NCBI RefSeq assembly: GCF_000003815.2
Contig: NC_049979.1
Location: 13,826,755 to 13,890,754 of the forward strand
DNA: 64,000 nt
From: Branchiostoma floridae
Lineage: Eukaryota > Chordata > Leptocardii > Amphioxiformes > Branchiostomatidae
Reading direction: 5' to 3'
The number at the start of each line of letters is the position of its first letter. Position 1 is the stretch's first letter. This document shows positions 1 through 13,087 of the stretch, piece after piece. The notes beneath the pieces are model-generated. The model was not told where the DNA came from. It saw only the letters and a list, made by a program, of their open reading frames with translations, and searched no databases. The translations under genes and the position numbers were made by a program.

Positions 1-79
1 CTCGGTTGTATTATGAATACACAAGCCATACATCTGTTTTCAATTCGTTGCAAGGCAAGAAAAATGCCAGTCGAATATG

Positions 80-212
80 CGAGGAAGTGTCATTCAGCCA
101 TTCTTTCCTTCATTTCTTTTCTTGCTTGCTTGCTTGCTTCCTTCCTTCGTCCATTCATTCATTCCTTCATTCCTTCCTTCCTTTATTCATTCATTAATTC
201 ATTCATTCAAGA
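80..212. repeat. TTCC/TTCA-type pyrimidine microsatellite
   Basis: Imperfect tandem TTCC, TTGC and TTCA tetramers on the + strand. Short open frames across it are low-complexity artefacts. Confidence 0.85.
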
Positions 213-260
213 CATGACGCGGAGCTGTACTCGTGACATATAGCGCATCCAACTAGGAGC

Positions 261-905
261 ACCCCACTATCACATTATTTTACTAGTAAGAGATATACAG
301 AATGTCTCTATTAGTGTAATAATGTGATAGTACCCCACTATCACATTATTTTACTAGTAAGAGATATACAGAATGTCTCTATTAGTGAAATAATGTGTTA
401 GTACCCCACTATCACATTATTTTACTAGAAAGAGATATACAGAATGTCTCTATTAGTGAAATAATGTGTTAGTACCCCACTATCACATTATTTTACTAGA
501 AAGAGATATACAGAATGTCTCTATTAGTGAAATAATGTGTTAGTACCCCACTATCACATTATTTTACTAGAAAGAGATATACAGAATGTCTCTATTAGTA
601 AAATAATGTGTTAGTACCCCACTATCACATTATTTTACTAGTAAGAGATATACAGAATGTCTCTATTAGTAAAATAATGTGTTAGTACCCCACTATCACA
701 TTATTTTACTAGAAAGAGATGTTAATATTGTATCTGTTGGTAAAATTGTGTCTACTAGAAAAAAAATGGGATAGTACCCCTCTATCACATTATTTCACTA
801 GAATATAGACAATTATTGAAATAACAGCTAAAATCCAAGTTATCACAACTTTTCCAACTATCACGTTTTCTGTCCAAAAATACTATTCAGGGCTAAATAA
901 ATGTG
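261..905. repeat. 71-bp hairpin satellite, array 1
   Basis: Units begin ACCCCACTATCACAT at 261, 332, 403, 474, 545, 616 and 687, an exact 71-bp period, with a diverged unit at 776. Each unit is itself an inverted repeat: the left arm ACTATCACATTATTTTACTA pairs with a right arm containing AATAATGTGATAGT across a spacer with ATACAGAATG. The array ends in a different segment finishing AATGTGATAAATAA. Confidence 0.95.
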
Positions 906-1716
906 ATAAATAATCAAGTCTGATGAAGGAGGATAGAAGGTTTGCAATATTCTGTGAGGAACGTGATCGGCCCCTGATCTAAGATCTGGTTCTATGGTTC
1001 AGCAAAGTGACATTTTGAAGACAGCTACTAACACTTGAAAGCAATACACCATACATAGAAACAATAGATCTTTTGCGCCATGGCGACAACCGTCATATCT
1101 TATCATGCTCTGCCAACTCTTGTAAAACGGTTATAGAAAATTTGGCTAAAGACACCCAGTTCAAACGCAGAGGACTACTCGAGTTTAAATTCAACTGATC
1201 AGCCAATCTATTCAAATTAGACACGAGTGGCCTCGTCCGGCAATGAGTCGTGACATATAAACAAGCGCACGACGAAATCGGTTATTAGTGAGAGATCAGC
1301 GTGGTCATTGGATAGTTCCCGTTCTCGAATGCGATGTCGTAGAGACCAGACTCTGCTATCTTGGCATGATCCCCAACATACTTGTAATGAATACTCTGGT
1401 CACGACTCACAGATGAGCGACTAATTTGTGCCCCGGAAATTTGCAACCGACCTATTGCTGACAGCGGATATAGCGCCACCAGAGTAGTCCCTGATATCCA
1501 CCATCTGATGATGATAGCATCGGGTGATATAGCTGCCCTGTACATCCCGATACCTACTCTGGAGGCAGATATTCAGTTGGTCTGACGAGACAGATCAACA
1601 CAAAATGGCCATTCACAGCACATGTACATGTAACGTTATAACTCACGACCTGCCGCCGTAAATTCATACACAGTTAAACAGTACCATCCTAGGGGTGATG
1701 TCATCCCATTCTAATA
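906..1716. other. Sequence between the two hairpin arrays
   Basis: It contains no recognised gene. The 86-codon minus-strand frame at 1285-1545 has no recognisable domain. It may be internal sequence of one long element bounded by the arrays. Confidence 0.3.
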
Positions 1717-2025
1717 CTATACCGTATCACATTAATTCAATAGTAAGAGAAAACGTATGTCTACAAGTGAAAAATGTGATAGTACCCCTCTAATTCACTT
1801 CTAAGGGAATATTCACTAGTAAGAGGTAGAAAATAGCATCTTCTAGTAGAAAAAATGCGATAGCACCCCTCTATCACATTAATTCACTAGTAAGAGGGGA
1901 AATTCTGTTTTAAATGAACTGGTAAAACAATGTGATACCATTGCCACAACCATTATCACGCGTAAAAGTAGTTAAAACGGTTTTTGACCGAAAAAAACTT
2001 TTTGAACTGAAATAATGTGATAAAT
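1717..2025. repeat. Hairpin satellite, array 2 (diverged)
   Basis: Diverged copies of the same unit (TATCACATTAATTCA...TAGTAAGAG... AATGTGATAGTACCCC) in the same orientation as array 1. It ends in the same kind of terminal segment (TGACCGAAAAA, then AATAATGTGATAAAT). The two arrays flank about 800 bp of unrelated sequence, so they may be ends or tandem insertions of one element type. Confidence 0.85.
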
Positions 2026-2227
2026 ACACAGTACTCTGTATTAAGTCTTCAACACAAAGTGCCACAAGCTACTAAGTACGTGACGAACCAAAGCTTTCTG
2101 TATTTCTTTAGAGTACACTAACATCTTGATGTATGCAGACTTATTTATCGGAACTAATACATTTGCAGCTAGACTTGGACCTAGTTTATGTGGATGATGA
2201 TAATAGTCATAGCGACATAAAGGTGCG

Positions 2228-2287
2228 CGCCAATAAAACCATACTTGCGCCAATAAAACCATACTTGCGCCAATAAAACCATACTTG
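2228..2287. repeat. Three tandem 20-bp repeats
   Basis: CGCCAATAAAACCATACTTG is repeated three times without change, indicating a recent local duplication. Confidence 0.95.
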
Positions 2288-2289
2288 CT

Positions 2290-5200
2290 GATTTGAGGGT
2301 CTGCAAAATATCATCTTAGTGTAGTTGTATCACACGAATAACGTAACCCAAAATAGTTTTGCGCATCGTCTATTTTTTACAGCCAACCATAGTAAGTTTG
2401 ATTGTCGGACTGACTGAAGAGACGAGTTCCTGTGGGGATAATATTCCTTATCAGCGCGCTCCTTGTGTGTGTGGTACATCCTCCACGGGCTTCCTGCAGC
2501 TCAAGGACTACGGTGATGGAGGCATGGCACGTTAGAGTGTGCATAAGGGCACCTCTTTATGACAACAAGGGTATTTGCAGTTATTTCACCGGAAGAAGTA
2601 GTTAGCTTTTTGAGGGGGGATTAGGACATACCGAGGCAAGACCTTTGTCTCGCTTCACAATTATCAACTGAAACACGTGGCGGTGCATGCATTGAAAGTC
2701 CTTGACTTGAAGTCTGTCGCAAAATGAAGGACTTCTTTGAATTTTGGTTCGGTATTAAAACCCTTCTCCTGCTGAGCCCGTATATTTGCGGGTTGCACAT
2801 GTATGATGCCTGTATGTGGGTCCAGTATCTGTACGGGTTTGGGGCATTTCTCTCTTGAATGTAGCATACTGCAGTAAAGCGCATCGACTGGGCAAAAAGT
2901 ACATTTGCTGCTGATCTAATTAATTAACCAGCTTAGGGGGGTTAGATCGGCAAAAATTCTTAGCAGGACAAGGGTTACGCGTGAATGTTATACACGTTTG
3001 AAGAACATATTATAGTAATATCGAGTTGTTCTCAAACTTAAGTTGTTGTCATGTCTGGTAAGAGACCATCTACATGTACATCGGGCTAAGTTAAACCTTG
3101 CGCCATTTGCAAAGAAACATAGACAAATACTGTAAAAAAAAGAGGATGATGACAAACCGCCAGGTGCCGTATGGATGCTGACGTTGCTACTATCAGCACC
3201 TTATGTCTCGAATATAAAAGTTGACTTGAATGGAATGCATGAGAGATGGTTATGTACAGAGTATACAAGATGAGAGTATTACCAAAATACGACTTTGTAG
3301 ATGTATCAGGTAATTCGTACCTAATTCTATCCCGGGAAAAGTTCAACTATGAATCGGCAGCAGTTCACTACAGTTCGGTTTATAGAGTAAGGGAAGATTT
3401 CAAAATCTATATACATTGTAACAAACTACTCGGGATAGACACATGAGGATCTAAAGTGAGGACTTGGATTGATTATTTATTCGTAAATCTTCTTGTATTT
3501 CATTGGAAATTTGACAACCACAAATTTATCTCTACCGGAAATTACAGGGAAGAACGTGGTCTTCACTTTACCATGAATGAAGATGCATTTACATGTATCT
3601 TTAATGATGAAATTGGTGGGCTGCAAAAGTACTTGCTCTATCGATGAAAACTGTTTTTTGGGGATCAAAGGGGATGTTTACTTCTCACAATAACATATCT
3701 TTCCTTGAAAAAATACGATGATTTCTAATTACAAATACATCAAAGAAAGACGCGTACATTGTTTTCCTGATTAAAGTAACATATGTATTGAGGCAGGTGT
3801 TTTGCGCCAATCTCTGCCCAATCAAAGGGTAATTTGATTTTTTTTAAATTTTTCAAACACTTCCTCTGTCCAAAAAGGCTTATTTCTGCTCATGCCATCG
3901 CTGAATTCCACCGTAATTTCGCCAGACAGATGATAGATCGGGTGTTCCTGCTTTGAATGGCAATGACATGGTATCGACTTTCAGCATGAGCTGGCATTTA
4001 CGCCTGTTGTTTAAAGACCCGTAGGCTCAAATAGACCTTGGCGATCTGTATCAACACCACGCTCACGGTTAACTTCCGCAATGTGAACTTCATCAGCCTT
4101 GATCAGCGCTGATTGGCATAATCAGACACCCGAGTTGAAGAAAGCTGTTGAATTATGGGCAAGGATTACTTGCAGTACGTATAAATGCACTCTTTGACTT
4201 AGTCTAGACACAGTGGACGAAATTGATACATGTTATGTGGGAAACGGAAGCCAGCAAATGTTCCAATAGTCCTGTTTATACCAGCGTTATACCTTTGAAG
4301 TATACAGTCTCCGATTGAAGTATACAGACAGTGTGTTGCATCTAACGTTATATAGCATAAAGGTCAGTCTGTAAGTTATATCCCTTATACCTTACCAAGG
4401 ATGGTAAAAAGGTTGCTTCTCATTTCTATTGCTACATTGTACATGCAAACCAGTGGGATGTAATTGTCTATCCTTTATGACACATTGCCATTGTATATAA
4501 TCTACATTCAGCAATGTCACCTTGCCAAGTATTAGGCACCAAAGCTGGAAGCAATTTGCATCAAAATTCATCACCCCCACATCTTTGTTAATTCGAACTA
4601 ATCAGCTTTTGTTGCCACTAATCAGGTTGAACCTATCCAATTACAGCTATCGGCTGATCCCTGCGGTTTACCCTGTCAACCTGAGAAGTTTCCCGTGCGT
4701 GGTGATACAGCCCAGGGGTCTGTTGCACATGTGATAACGCAGGTAAGGGTGTCTTCTGTAGGAAGGTTGGTTATAGCTGATGGATATCACGACATACTTA
4801 CATTTCTCATCAACCTTGACTATTCACATGAGACAAGATACAATGCTGTCAGCAAATGTTACTCCCACGCCTATCTTGAACATCATTTTACAGCCCACAG
4901 ACTCAATCTTTCCCTATCCTGAGCACGTTAAGACCGACTCCCCCTCCTGAATGACGTACGGAGTACCTGCACCTCAGCAGATCAAGGAGAGCGGCAGACA
5001 GACAGAAAGATAAGCCAAAAGCCAGGATGCCTTCTTTGAAAATTACATTTTCTCAGAAATAGCATGAAAGCTATCCTGCGTTGGTGAACATTTTGCGTGG
5101 AGTGAAGTAGGCCATCTACAGCATCATTCTACCAGCGCTGGGACGGCACACACACCCAAGCACCTTTGACACCTTACCCAGGTCACGTGTCCGAAGTAAA

Positions 5201-6180
5201 GGCCCATGAATCCCAAGGAAGGCCATAGATGCGACAGAACATTCGGTAAGTCTGCATTTTTGTGTTAGAACAAGATTAACTTTATCCTGAAATTGACTTA
5301 GAATTCCTTGATAGTCAGGGACTTACCTGGTTTTACTGAGGTTATTTCAACAGAGGAGATGAGAAGTATTTCTCTCCCCTGCCCCTGCCTGTAATCGTGA
5401 TCTGCTCATAGACTGGCTATTTTCTGTGTAGGTTCTTCATCCTCTCGGACACGCGCCGTGAACAATTTGACTTTGAACTTAAACTTTTACGACTGAATTT
5501 CATAACATGACTGTGCCACGTGACATGAAAAGAAAGTTCCATGGAACTCGAGAAAAATGTTGTGTTTTGCTGAGAGTATCAAGATATCTGAAAAGGAATG
5601 TATGCTCCTTGATGCACTACTCGGTAGGACATGTCTGTAGCGTATGGAGCTACTGACGCACGAACCATTCCACGCCGTAGGCAGATAGCCGGTTATGACG
5701 TCAGTGGTGCTTTAAGGATTCATTTTGGACTTAAAAACTGTACAGAACGTTGCCACAGGTGGGATATATCCTGATATCCTGGAATATCCGTAAAAATAAT
5801 CACGGTATCATGCCACCACCGCACTTTGGTGAGGATGTGGTGGGTGGCATTATTGTTATCTTTAAAAAATGCGCCTCTTGCCCTCTAGGGGCACACATTT
5901 CTGGAATATCCATGAGCGGTTATTACGTCATTGGCAGTCTAAGGATCAGTGTCGGGTCAAGCACAGTCCTAGCACACAATTTCGGTCACTTTGAAAGGTA
6001 ACGTTATGATAATGAATAAGTGACATGATATCCAACTTGGTAGATTTCTCGTTCTTGTAAGTGATTTGCCTTTCAGTAATGATTTTTAGCTGTAGTATAC
6101 CATCCTTTTGTATATTAGATCCATTATACTATATGCCTACACTAGATATCAAACTGGAATGTCACTAGCCTTTCTACATG
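2290..6180. other. No gene recognised
   Basis: Only short chance frames are seen, none with splice context or domain signatures. Confidence 0.5.
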
Positions 6181-6181
6181 T

Positions 6182-6280
6182 TAGCCTGGAGTCCAGCCTT
6201 TTTTGCTTCGGTCCGCTCCTGAAGGTCGCTACCTTGCCTCCGGAAGCGGACTAAAGCGAACAAGGCTAGACTCTGGGCTA
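6182..6280. mobile_element. 99-bp palindromic MITE
   Basis: The left arm TAGCCTGGAGTCCAGCC pairs with the right arm ending GGCTAGACTCTGGGCTA, and the pairing continues inward (CGGTCCGCTCC with GGAAGCGGACT). The whole can fold into one hairpin. TA at both ends fits a Tc1/mariner-type target. Confidence 0.75.
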
Positions 6281-6514
6281 TCTACGGGTCCCCTGAGGGC
6301 ACAACGAAGACTTGCGATTTTACAAGGCTTGGAGGGGCACGGTGCTTATTATGTAGGTAATGTATCTCAAACATCTGCAATTCAGGGCGAATGGTGGCAA
6401 AGGTTGCCAACCACTTTGACCTCCATGATCCGTATTTGTTGAAATATCGCGATCCTCCCTGGATGTGTTCACTTCTCAGCCACAAAATGCGGTACTGTTG
6501 ATCAGAACCTGCCT

Positions 6515-6535
6515 TTCAGCACCAAGGACAGGGCG
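6515..6535 (+). promoter_or_regulatory. RE1/NRSE-like site 1
   Basis: TTCAGCACC-AA-GGACAG followed by GGCG matches 18 of 21 positions of the vertebrate REST/NRSF element, with the canonical two-base spacer between half-sites. It lies in a short direct repeat (site 2 is 89 bp downstream). Confidence 0.5.
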
Positions 6536-6603
6536 ACTCTATAGAACTTCTGTATTTTCCTGGAATTTCTTGTATTTTCCTGGTATTTTTTCTGTATCTG
6601 CCT

Positions 6604-6624
6604 TTCAGCACCAAGGACAGTCTA
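6604..6624 (+). promoter_or_regulatory. RE1/NRSE-like site 2
   Basis: TTCAGCACC-AA-GGACAG is exact again, with a different 3' end (16 of 21). It sits in a direct repeat with site 1: CCTTTCAGCACCAAGGACAG and CGACTCTATAGAACTT recur in both copies. Confidence 0.45.
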
Positions 6625-6669
6625 TGCGTTTTTTCCCATCCTGTGGACAAACATAGACGACTCTATAGA

Positions 6670-9230
6670 ACTTTTGTATTTTCGTGTAAGGACGTATTCC
6701 TACATCGTCAAATAGTGTTAGGAATCACTTTTAAGAATTTAAACAATCCTCCATACTTGCTGAAAAGAGCAAATAAGCCATGAACAGATTTCAGTTCCAA
6801 ATGCTGCATGTGCCTACCAACTACCCAAGGTACAAAACGCTGGAGATACTCAATCCGGACGTTTTCAACTTGAAAGTCAAATTGGTCGATTTAAGACAAT
6901 GCAGGGGTGCCTATTAGTTAATGGTAAAGTGGTGACTAAAATCCACAAAAGTTTGAGTAACCCGTTAATGGTTTGATTTCACGGGAGAGATAAACGACGT
7001 CTGAAGTTAAGTGTACCAAATGTGTGCGTACGATAACCCTTTCGTGGCATCCGCTATTGCCTGATGATCCACCCACCCACCCACTCATTCGTTCAATCAC
7101 TCCTACACAGCATTTTTCATGCTTCGTTAGTCACCCACCGACCTACCCGCCGACTCTTTCCTAGCATCTGTTACTGTCCGCCCCACTAACCCGCGGCATC
7201 GTAACTATGCATTGGTTACAGAATCATACGACTTCATGGCTCATGTACAAGCGGAAAGCAAAAACAGAGCTAAAAGGCATCGAGAAGTCTCGAGGAGATT
7301 CAGCATACGGCCAACTACATGAGTTCGAAGTCTCAACTATAAACGGAACAGTAAGCAGGTCACTCGCCATCAGTGCTTTCTGTGTGCTTTGAAGCACACC
7401 GGCCATGACGTCATACTAGTGTATGGCGAACTGTCACCGAGCAACGTCCTGATAGATCTAGACAAGAAACGGGATAATACATTGCTGCCGCTTTGTGCGC
7501 TGTTTTACTTCAGACACAACCTCTCTCAACACATTAGTGGCTAGCATTAGAGTAGCGTAGAAAATGACCGTCCTGCCCAACCCATTGATCTTGCATCGTT
7601 GTTCACAAAAGAAATACATTTATTTATATTGAACACATTGTGACATTGCCGAAGACTTAAGTGAAACGGCAAGAAAACGCCGTCTTATCTATAGGTCTAG
7701 TTAGTCTACCATAGGCCCTCTGTTTGTTTTATCAGTCTCCTCACGAAACGGCAATCTGTAATTGTCCCCTCTAAGCGCCCGCTGTGAAAAGGCGTTCTCT
7801 CATCTCACCACATTTCCACAGGGAACGGTTCAACGGGCTCCGGGCACATGGCCATTGAAGCACACAAGGGAACGCGTTCACATTAGCTATTTCGCCAGAC
7901 AAGAAACGAGACCGTGTTTGGTTATTTTTTTACTGTCTGTTGCACAAAGATGATCACGCGCACGCGCGATCGAGCGCAGGCAGGCACATATTCTCCTGAT
8001 ATCATGGTTTGAAACTGAGCTATGAGAATTGACTTTCATAACATCGTTTTTCTGCTGCAATGACATTACGGGGGGAGTACATTGCGCATTTCCTTGACGC
8101 TAGTTCCAGCGATTACAAGATTATATCTCCGGGGAGACATCCAAACAGTGTATCCTCAGAGTCTCCATCTTAAGCGGACTGTGATGTTTGAATATTCTTT
8201 AATTTGGAGCGAGGATAAGAATGTCTGCATGCAAGTGTTGAATAATTCAGGATTGATGCTGTCAAGAAAGACATATCTGAAGAAAAGATACTTGTCTGCA
8301 TGCGACTTGCCCATACATTATAGCAGACAAAAAGATAAGGAATGCAATATTCTTTGCCGAGGATCAACGATGAACACACGTGGGAACACACCTACGGGCA
8401 TGATAACAGAGCACAAATACTCCATCTGAACGGGTTCTTGAAACACATGGTGAATAGCAAACAGTCACAGACTCATGTCGACTTTAATTTCACGATACTA
8501 GTTTCCTTTGTATGTGGGACTTGTCTATTGATCAAGCGCACTATCTACGCACTTGAAAGTGCTCCAAATATTTTGTAAGTATTGGACCAAGTCAGCATAT
8601 CCAATCTGGTTTCTGTTCCAGAACCAAACATGGGAAATCGTTATTGAGAACTGGAGATATCGGAGTAAAAAAATGAAATAAGAAAAAACGGACAAAACCC
8701 AGCAAGGTGGCAAATATATTTACTTAACAGTCATTTATTCCAATCAATATTCCATTATTATTCCACGGAGGTGCCAAAGAAGACTTCTGTGGTATTCTTT
8801 TTGTTTACTACATTATATGGTGCATATATTTTTTGCCATGATTTTGTGATGTAACCGCTGTCATCTTCTCTTGCAATATGGGTGCATATATACTCATATA
8901 GAAAGAAGACAAGTATAATGTGCAAAAAGCATAGCCTGATTTCATCGCACTTCGATACGACCAGCCTAACATTGTCGGTCCTGGAGAGCGGAGTTTGCGT
9001 TACACGGCCTTGCGATAAGATAGCAAGTGTAAATCTCTAGCATTAGAGGTATAGTTTATTTTCCAAGCAGGGAAAATGGAGGCAAAACACTGTGGCCAGG
9101 ATAAGTGAAGAGATCATGGAGACTCATGGTTCTCTCGTTGTTACATTAAGGACTTGCAGTCAACGTTGATTACCAAATAGACCAGTAATATCAATGACAT
9201 CAACTGAGACTAGTGAAAAGCGTGCAACAG
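6670..9230. other. No gene recognised
   Basis: A 115-codon + strand frame at 8082-8429 and its opposite-strand shadows have no recognisable domain or good splice sites. No clear repeat was found. Confidence 0.45.
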
Positions 9231-9237
9231 ACACAGG

Positions 9238-9303
9238 ATGTCGCTAGTTGAAAAGAAGATTTGGTTTTGTTTTTCGGCATCGTTAAGCATAACTGACGAG
9301 CAT
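9238..9303 (+). CDS. Speculative first exon, small secreted protein
   Basis: ATG followed by 22 codons (MSLVEKKIWFCFSASLSI...) ending in phase 0 at a GTAAGT donor. The lysine pair and hydrophobic run resemble a signal peptide. It joins in phase with the open exon at 12224-12478. Nothing else supports it; it lies about 130 bp before a MITE and could be a chance frame. Confidence 0.2.
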
Positions 9304-9429
9304 GTAAGTCGTTTTGTGCCAACAGTTAATGTGTAACGTTGCATATTCCTTTACTTGTTCTGTTGCAATGTAAGACGTGCAATGGAGATCATGGAAAATG
9401 TGCAATGGTACTTTTAAAAATTTACTTAG

Positions 9430-9946
9430 GCCACAGCAAGTAAATTTTATGGATGACATCCTCTGCAGATAGCAAAAATAGTGAGATAGGGCGAATGATA
9501 AACAAGATGGGTAAAAAACAAGATGGCTAAATTTTTAAAATAGACACCACAAACGTTTTAAATCGAAGCTAGAAAACATAGTGAACAGCCAACAAGTCAT
9601 TCATTCCTGTATTCAAGAAGGGAAGTAACATTAGCGTGGTATACTGGTATCACTAAGCAAGTTGGCAACTACACTCATGGCTTCTATATTGATGCCACAT
9701 TTACCCAACTATCCATCCAGTTTCACTTCTACAACTACAGTTAACGCGTATGGTCACCTCACGAGTGCCACTTCTACGAGTGGAATCATTATGTTACATC
9801 ACATTTGGTCATTTTGGTAATTTCTCGCCATGTTGACCATCTCCAAAGAAGAAGAAGAAGAAAGAAATTCTTGTTTTTTTATTTCTGAAATCAGGCGAAA
9901 TTTAATGAGCCTGCTGATTTCACCCATAAAATGTACTTGCTGTGGC
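9430..9946. mobile_element. MITE family 2, copy 1
   Basis: The left end GCCACAGCAAGTAAATTTTA and the right end ATAAAATGTACTTGCTGTGGC form a terminal inverted repeat of about 30 bp with mismatches. The interior (GTGGTATACTGGTATC, AGTTGGCAACTACACTCATGG) recurs in copy 2 at 53588-54158. There is no coding capacity, so it is a non-autonomous DNA transposon. Confidence 0.88.
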
Positions 9947-9949
9947 CGT

Positions 9950-11401
9950 ACGATTCAGCACAAACCAAGTTTCTAAGAGCCACTCAAACGTTTTGGGTTC
10001 ATGTACTGAATTGTGATGACAAATGTTTGTACCCCTCATTGAAGCAATCACGAGGAAGCTTGTTCCATGACAATGTAGTTCTAGGAAAAACTTTCAGCTT
10101 GGAACTTTCTACTGAAAGGTGGATTATATAAATATGTCCAAATGATAGCCAGGAGTATACCTTTATTTGAACCTTTATTTATCTTCATAGCAGTATTTCT
10201 GCTTAGGCGACTTTGAAGTCTTAATAATCTTCTCCTTCATCTTTATCAGTGTTTTGTAATAACGTTCCGTCGTGGCCAGCCAGCCCGAAAGGGGTAACAC
10301 CATGTTAAATCCGTTGCTTCTCTTTGGAAGTCGGAATATTGCGGTTGGGTCGGGGAGAGTTCTTATGAAATGGGTGCCAATCGATTGTAATCAAGGGCTT
10401 CTCACGCCTCTGCATGCCGGGGAAAGGTATGCGGCCCCACACGGCATTCGTTTCATGTCAATTGCCTGAGCTAGGGACGACAGATCGTTGATTGATGTCT
10501 CACAAACCCACATGTTCCTGGAATAAAAAAGGAGACTTTTTGCTCTTTATTGGTTCATCGGTTTCTCTCAGATATAGCTTTAACGATAAAACCACACACT
10601 TGATTTTGTACTGATGTTCTCAGAAATGATATGAAAAAATTACACTCTGATATTCCTGAAACGTGATTCTAGTGTAAGAGATACTTGAGTGGTTTGTGTT
10701 TTCAAATATGACAATAGATATGTTGCGGATGCGGGCAGAAGTCGTTTTCAATATTTCACGTTTTCCCAGGAGATCTGTCTACACCCGAAAGAATATTTCA
10801 CAGCGAATGTTATCATTTGTTTTGGAACGTGAAATGCTACTCTTTCCCAAATCTAGATAATAAAACCTTAGTGCATAAAAGAAAAGGGAAAAGATCAATG
10901 AAACGGAAATTGCGTTTTTCCTCGCCTATCACATTAATACTCGGATGTCCTGTTAACCTGAAAATGAAATGCCGATATGGGAATAAAGATATTACTACAC
11001 CCCCGCGATTCCCGATGTAATGAAATCGTCCCAAGCTTCCGGCGCAAGAGAAGCTCCCGTATTCATGTAAATGCTCAGTCGATCTTCCCATGGTCATTTG
11101 CGATGGGAAGTGGCCATAACCGCGGGATTTTCCTTCTTGTTTTTCAGACGAAGCCCATTCGGACCTTGCTGTTTTTTTCCGTGCCGAGACGACATCTGCC
11201 ACTGTGAGGGTTTGATCCGCTTGTCGATGACACTGAAAAATGAGAGAGTGGGATGGGGACTAGCTCTGGGAGGCGGAGATTGGGGGAGGGGCCAATATCA
11301 ACTGGGGAGTGTGCCTTGCACAAGTCTGAAGGAATTTTCTCAGGCGCTCTCTGCAACGCGTTCTCCATGTTCCGGACGGAACTTTCCGTTTTGTGGCCAG
11401 G
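9950..11401. other. No gene recognised before gap 1
   Basis: Opposite open frames of about 120 codons (10837-11202 minus, 11071 onward plus) overlap and run toward the gap. Neither has a recognisable domain. The 11.0-11.4 kb part is G+C richer and could be exonic. Confidence 0.35.
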
Positions 11402-11501
11402 NNNNNNNNNNNNNNNNNNNNNNNNNNNNNNNNNNNNNNNNNNNNNNNNNNNNNNNNNNNNNNNNNNNNNNNNNNNNNNNNNNNNNNNNNNNNNNNNNNN
11501 N
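11402..11501. other. Assembly gap, 100 N
   Basis: Exactly 100 undetermined bases, a scaffold placeholder; the true size is unknown. Confidence 0.98.
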
Positions 11502-12223
11502 TGGCATCTATTTTTGCTGGAGGATTGAAAAGCCTGACTACTTTGGTTTTGCCCAATGACACCCTACAGCCTCCACAGTGCAGACAAGTACCAACTTTAT
11601 CCTTAAAAGTCTGTTTAGGCTTCATCTATATTAAAGGTGAATAAAAACCTACTCTTGTGCAACTGGAATTTCCCACGAATTCAAATCCTCATAATTATTC
11701 CTTACAGTTATTAGATGAAAAATGTCCAAGGCAGTTTCCATTTTTTCCCAAACGGAACAAACCTTTCAGGAAAGATGAAGAAATTATTGATCAGGCCAGT
11801 AATCCAGCATGCCATGTACCAGAAGGGAGATAAGCTACTTTGGGCAGATTGTTTCACCTTAATCTGATTGGCAGCATGTGAGGTCAAACCCTGCTGTGGC
11901 AATTTATGTCTAACTAAGTTAATATTTTGGCATTTTCACTCAAAGGAGTCATACTTTATGATAGGAAAAATAAATAAATCTTGCAGTAAATAAATTGGTA
12001 ATGCTTGGTTAAGAAATTTTGTAACAACACAACTCCCTGTTGCCACCATCATCACAAGACACTCTTGTTTAATTGATAGAAACCATGATCATGTTTCTTC
12101 ATGTAGCCATGCATGAAAAAGGACAAAGATTCTCTGTGTTGACATTCCTGTTCATCTTTATATATTGGTTACCATCTTAATCCATCAATATTCTTTTGTT
12201 TGTGATTAATATAATTTTTTTAG

Positions 12224-12478
12224 CCAGAAGCAAAAGGATATGGTAGCATTGATTTGGATTCACCATCTTTCAAGACTCAAGAAACTGTGATACTCAGTAT
12301 TCTGTGGAATGTAACCGACATTACTTTTAACTTGAATGTTATTGCATTTTGCGATAACATCAGTAGAAAATTCCTTGTGAAGCTTTTGATACACCAGACC
12401 ATGAATCACCCTAATATGAACAGATTAAAGGATTTATTTCAAGGCAGCAGAGTGATCAAGAAAGTCATAAACTCCCAC
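12224..12478 (+). CDS. Candidate 85-codon exon, unrecognised
   Basis: Open through 85 codons, phase 0 at both ends, between a T-rich acceptor (TTTTTTTAG) and a CAC|GTAAGG donor. The translation contains KTQETVILSILWNVTDITF and FLVKLLIHQTMNHPN. The LWN-V-TD string vaguely recalls armadillo-type helices, but that is too weak for a call. It would pair with 9238-9303 upstream and 13046-13087 downstream, both in phase 0. Confidence 0.28.
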
Positions 12479-13045
12479 GTAAGGACATACTAGGTACACC
12501 ACAATCCTGCTGTGTAGACACTTACAGATGTAAATCCCATTAAGTTAGTCTTACCTTACTCTACAGGCTTGTGATGTATGTTAGGCCCAATGGAATACTA
12601 AAAGCTGACAAGACTTTGTAATTGGAAAAAGATAAGGGCTGTGGGTTTATACAAATGGACAAGCACAGTTGCCTCAAATATAGTTCTAGATGTACATGTA
12701 AAGCTAGATGTTCCTTCTCGATGATAGAAGGCAGGAAAAATAGATCTAAAAGGCCAGGTCAGGTGGGGCAATTTGACTTTGCTTTATGAAGAAAAAGTGG
12801 ACATGTATAAGACGACATTATAAATGGAATGTCACTATTAATGTTCCTGAAAATTGACATTGTTGGGTTTATAGATTAGCCAAATAAGGAACACAACTGC
12901 TCTGTTAATGTTTCATAATTTCACATTGTGCAATTGTTTGTTATTGAACATCAATCATTTAATAGGTTTTCTTGTTTAAATCCAATGTATTTACTTTGAA
13001 ATGCCAAGTGTCATTAGAAATGCTCAGTTTATATTCTCTTTTTAG

Positions 13046-13087
13046 ATACCTTTAGAGACTACCTTGTATTCCTATATCAGATTTTAA
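13046..13087 (+). CDS. Speculative terminal exon
   Basis: A strong acceptor (ATTCTCTTTTTAG) is followed in phase 0 by 13 codons, IPLETTLYSYIRF, and TAA. An AATAAA hexamer lies 220 bp downstream at 13308-13313. It would complete a protein of about 120 residues with the two preceding candidate exons. Support is only splice phase and signal strength. Confidence 0.18.
   Translation: MPLETTLYSYIRF

Noticed and set aside
261-800. Regular repeats resembling a CRISPR array
   Set aside because: The 71-bp units are contiguous with no unique spacers, each is internally palindromic, and the DNA is clearly eukaryotic.
11071-11625. Frames of 83 to 162 codons crossing the first gap
   Set aside because: Their length comes from reading through 100 undetermined bases, so the frame across the gap is meaningless.
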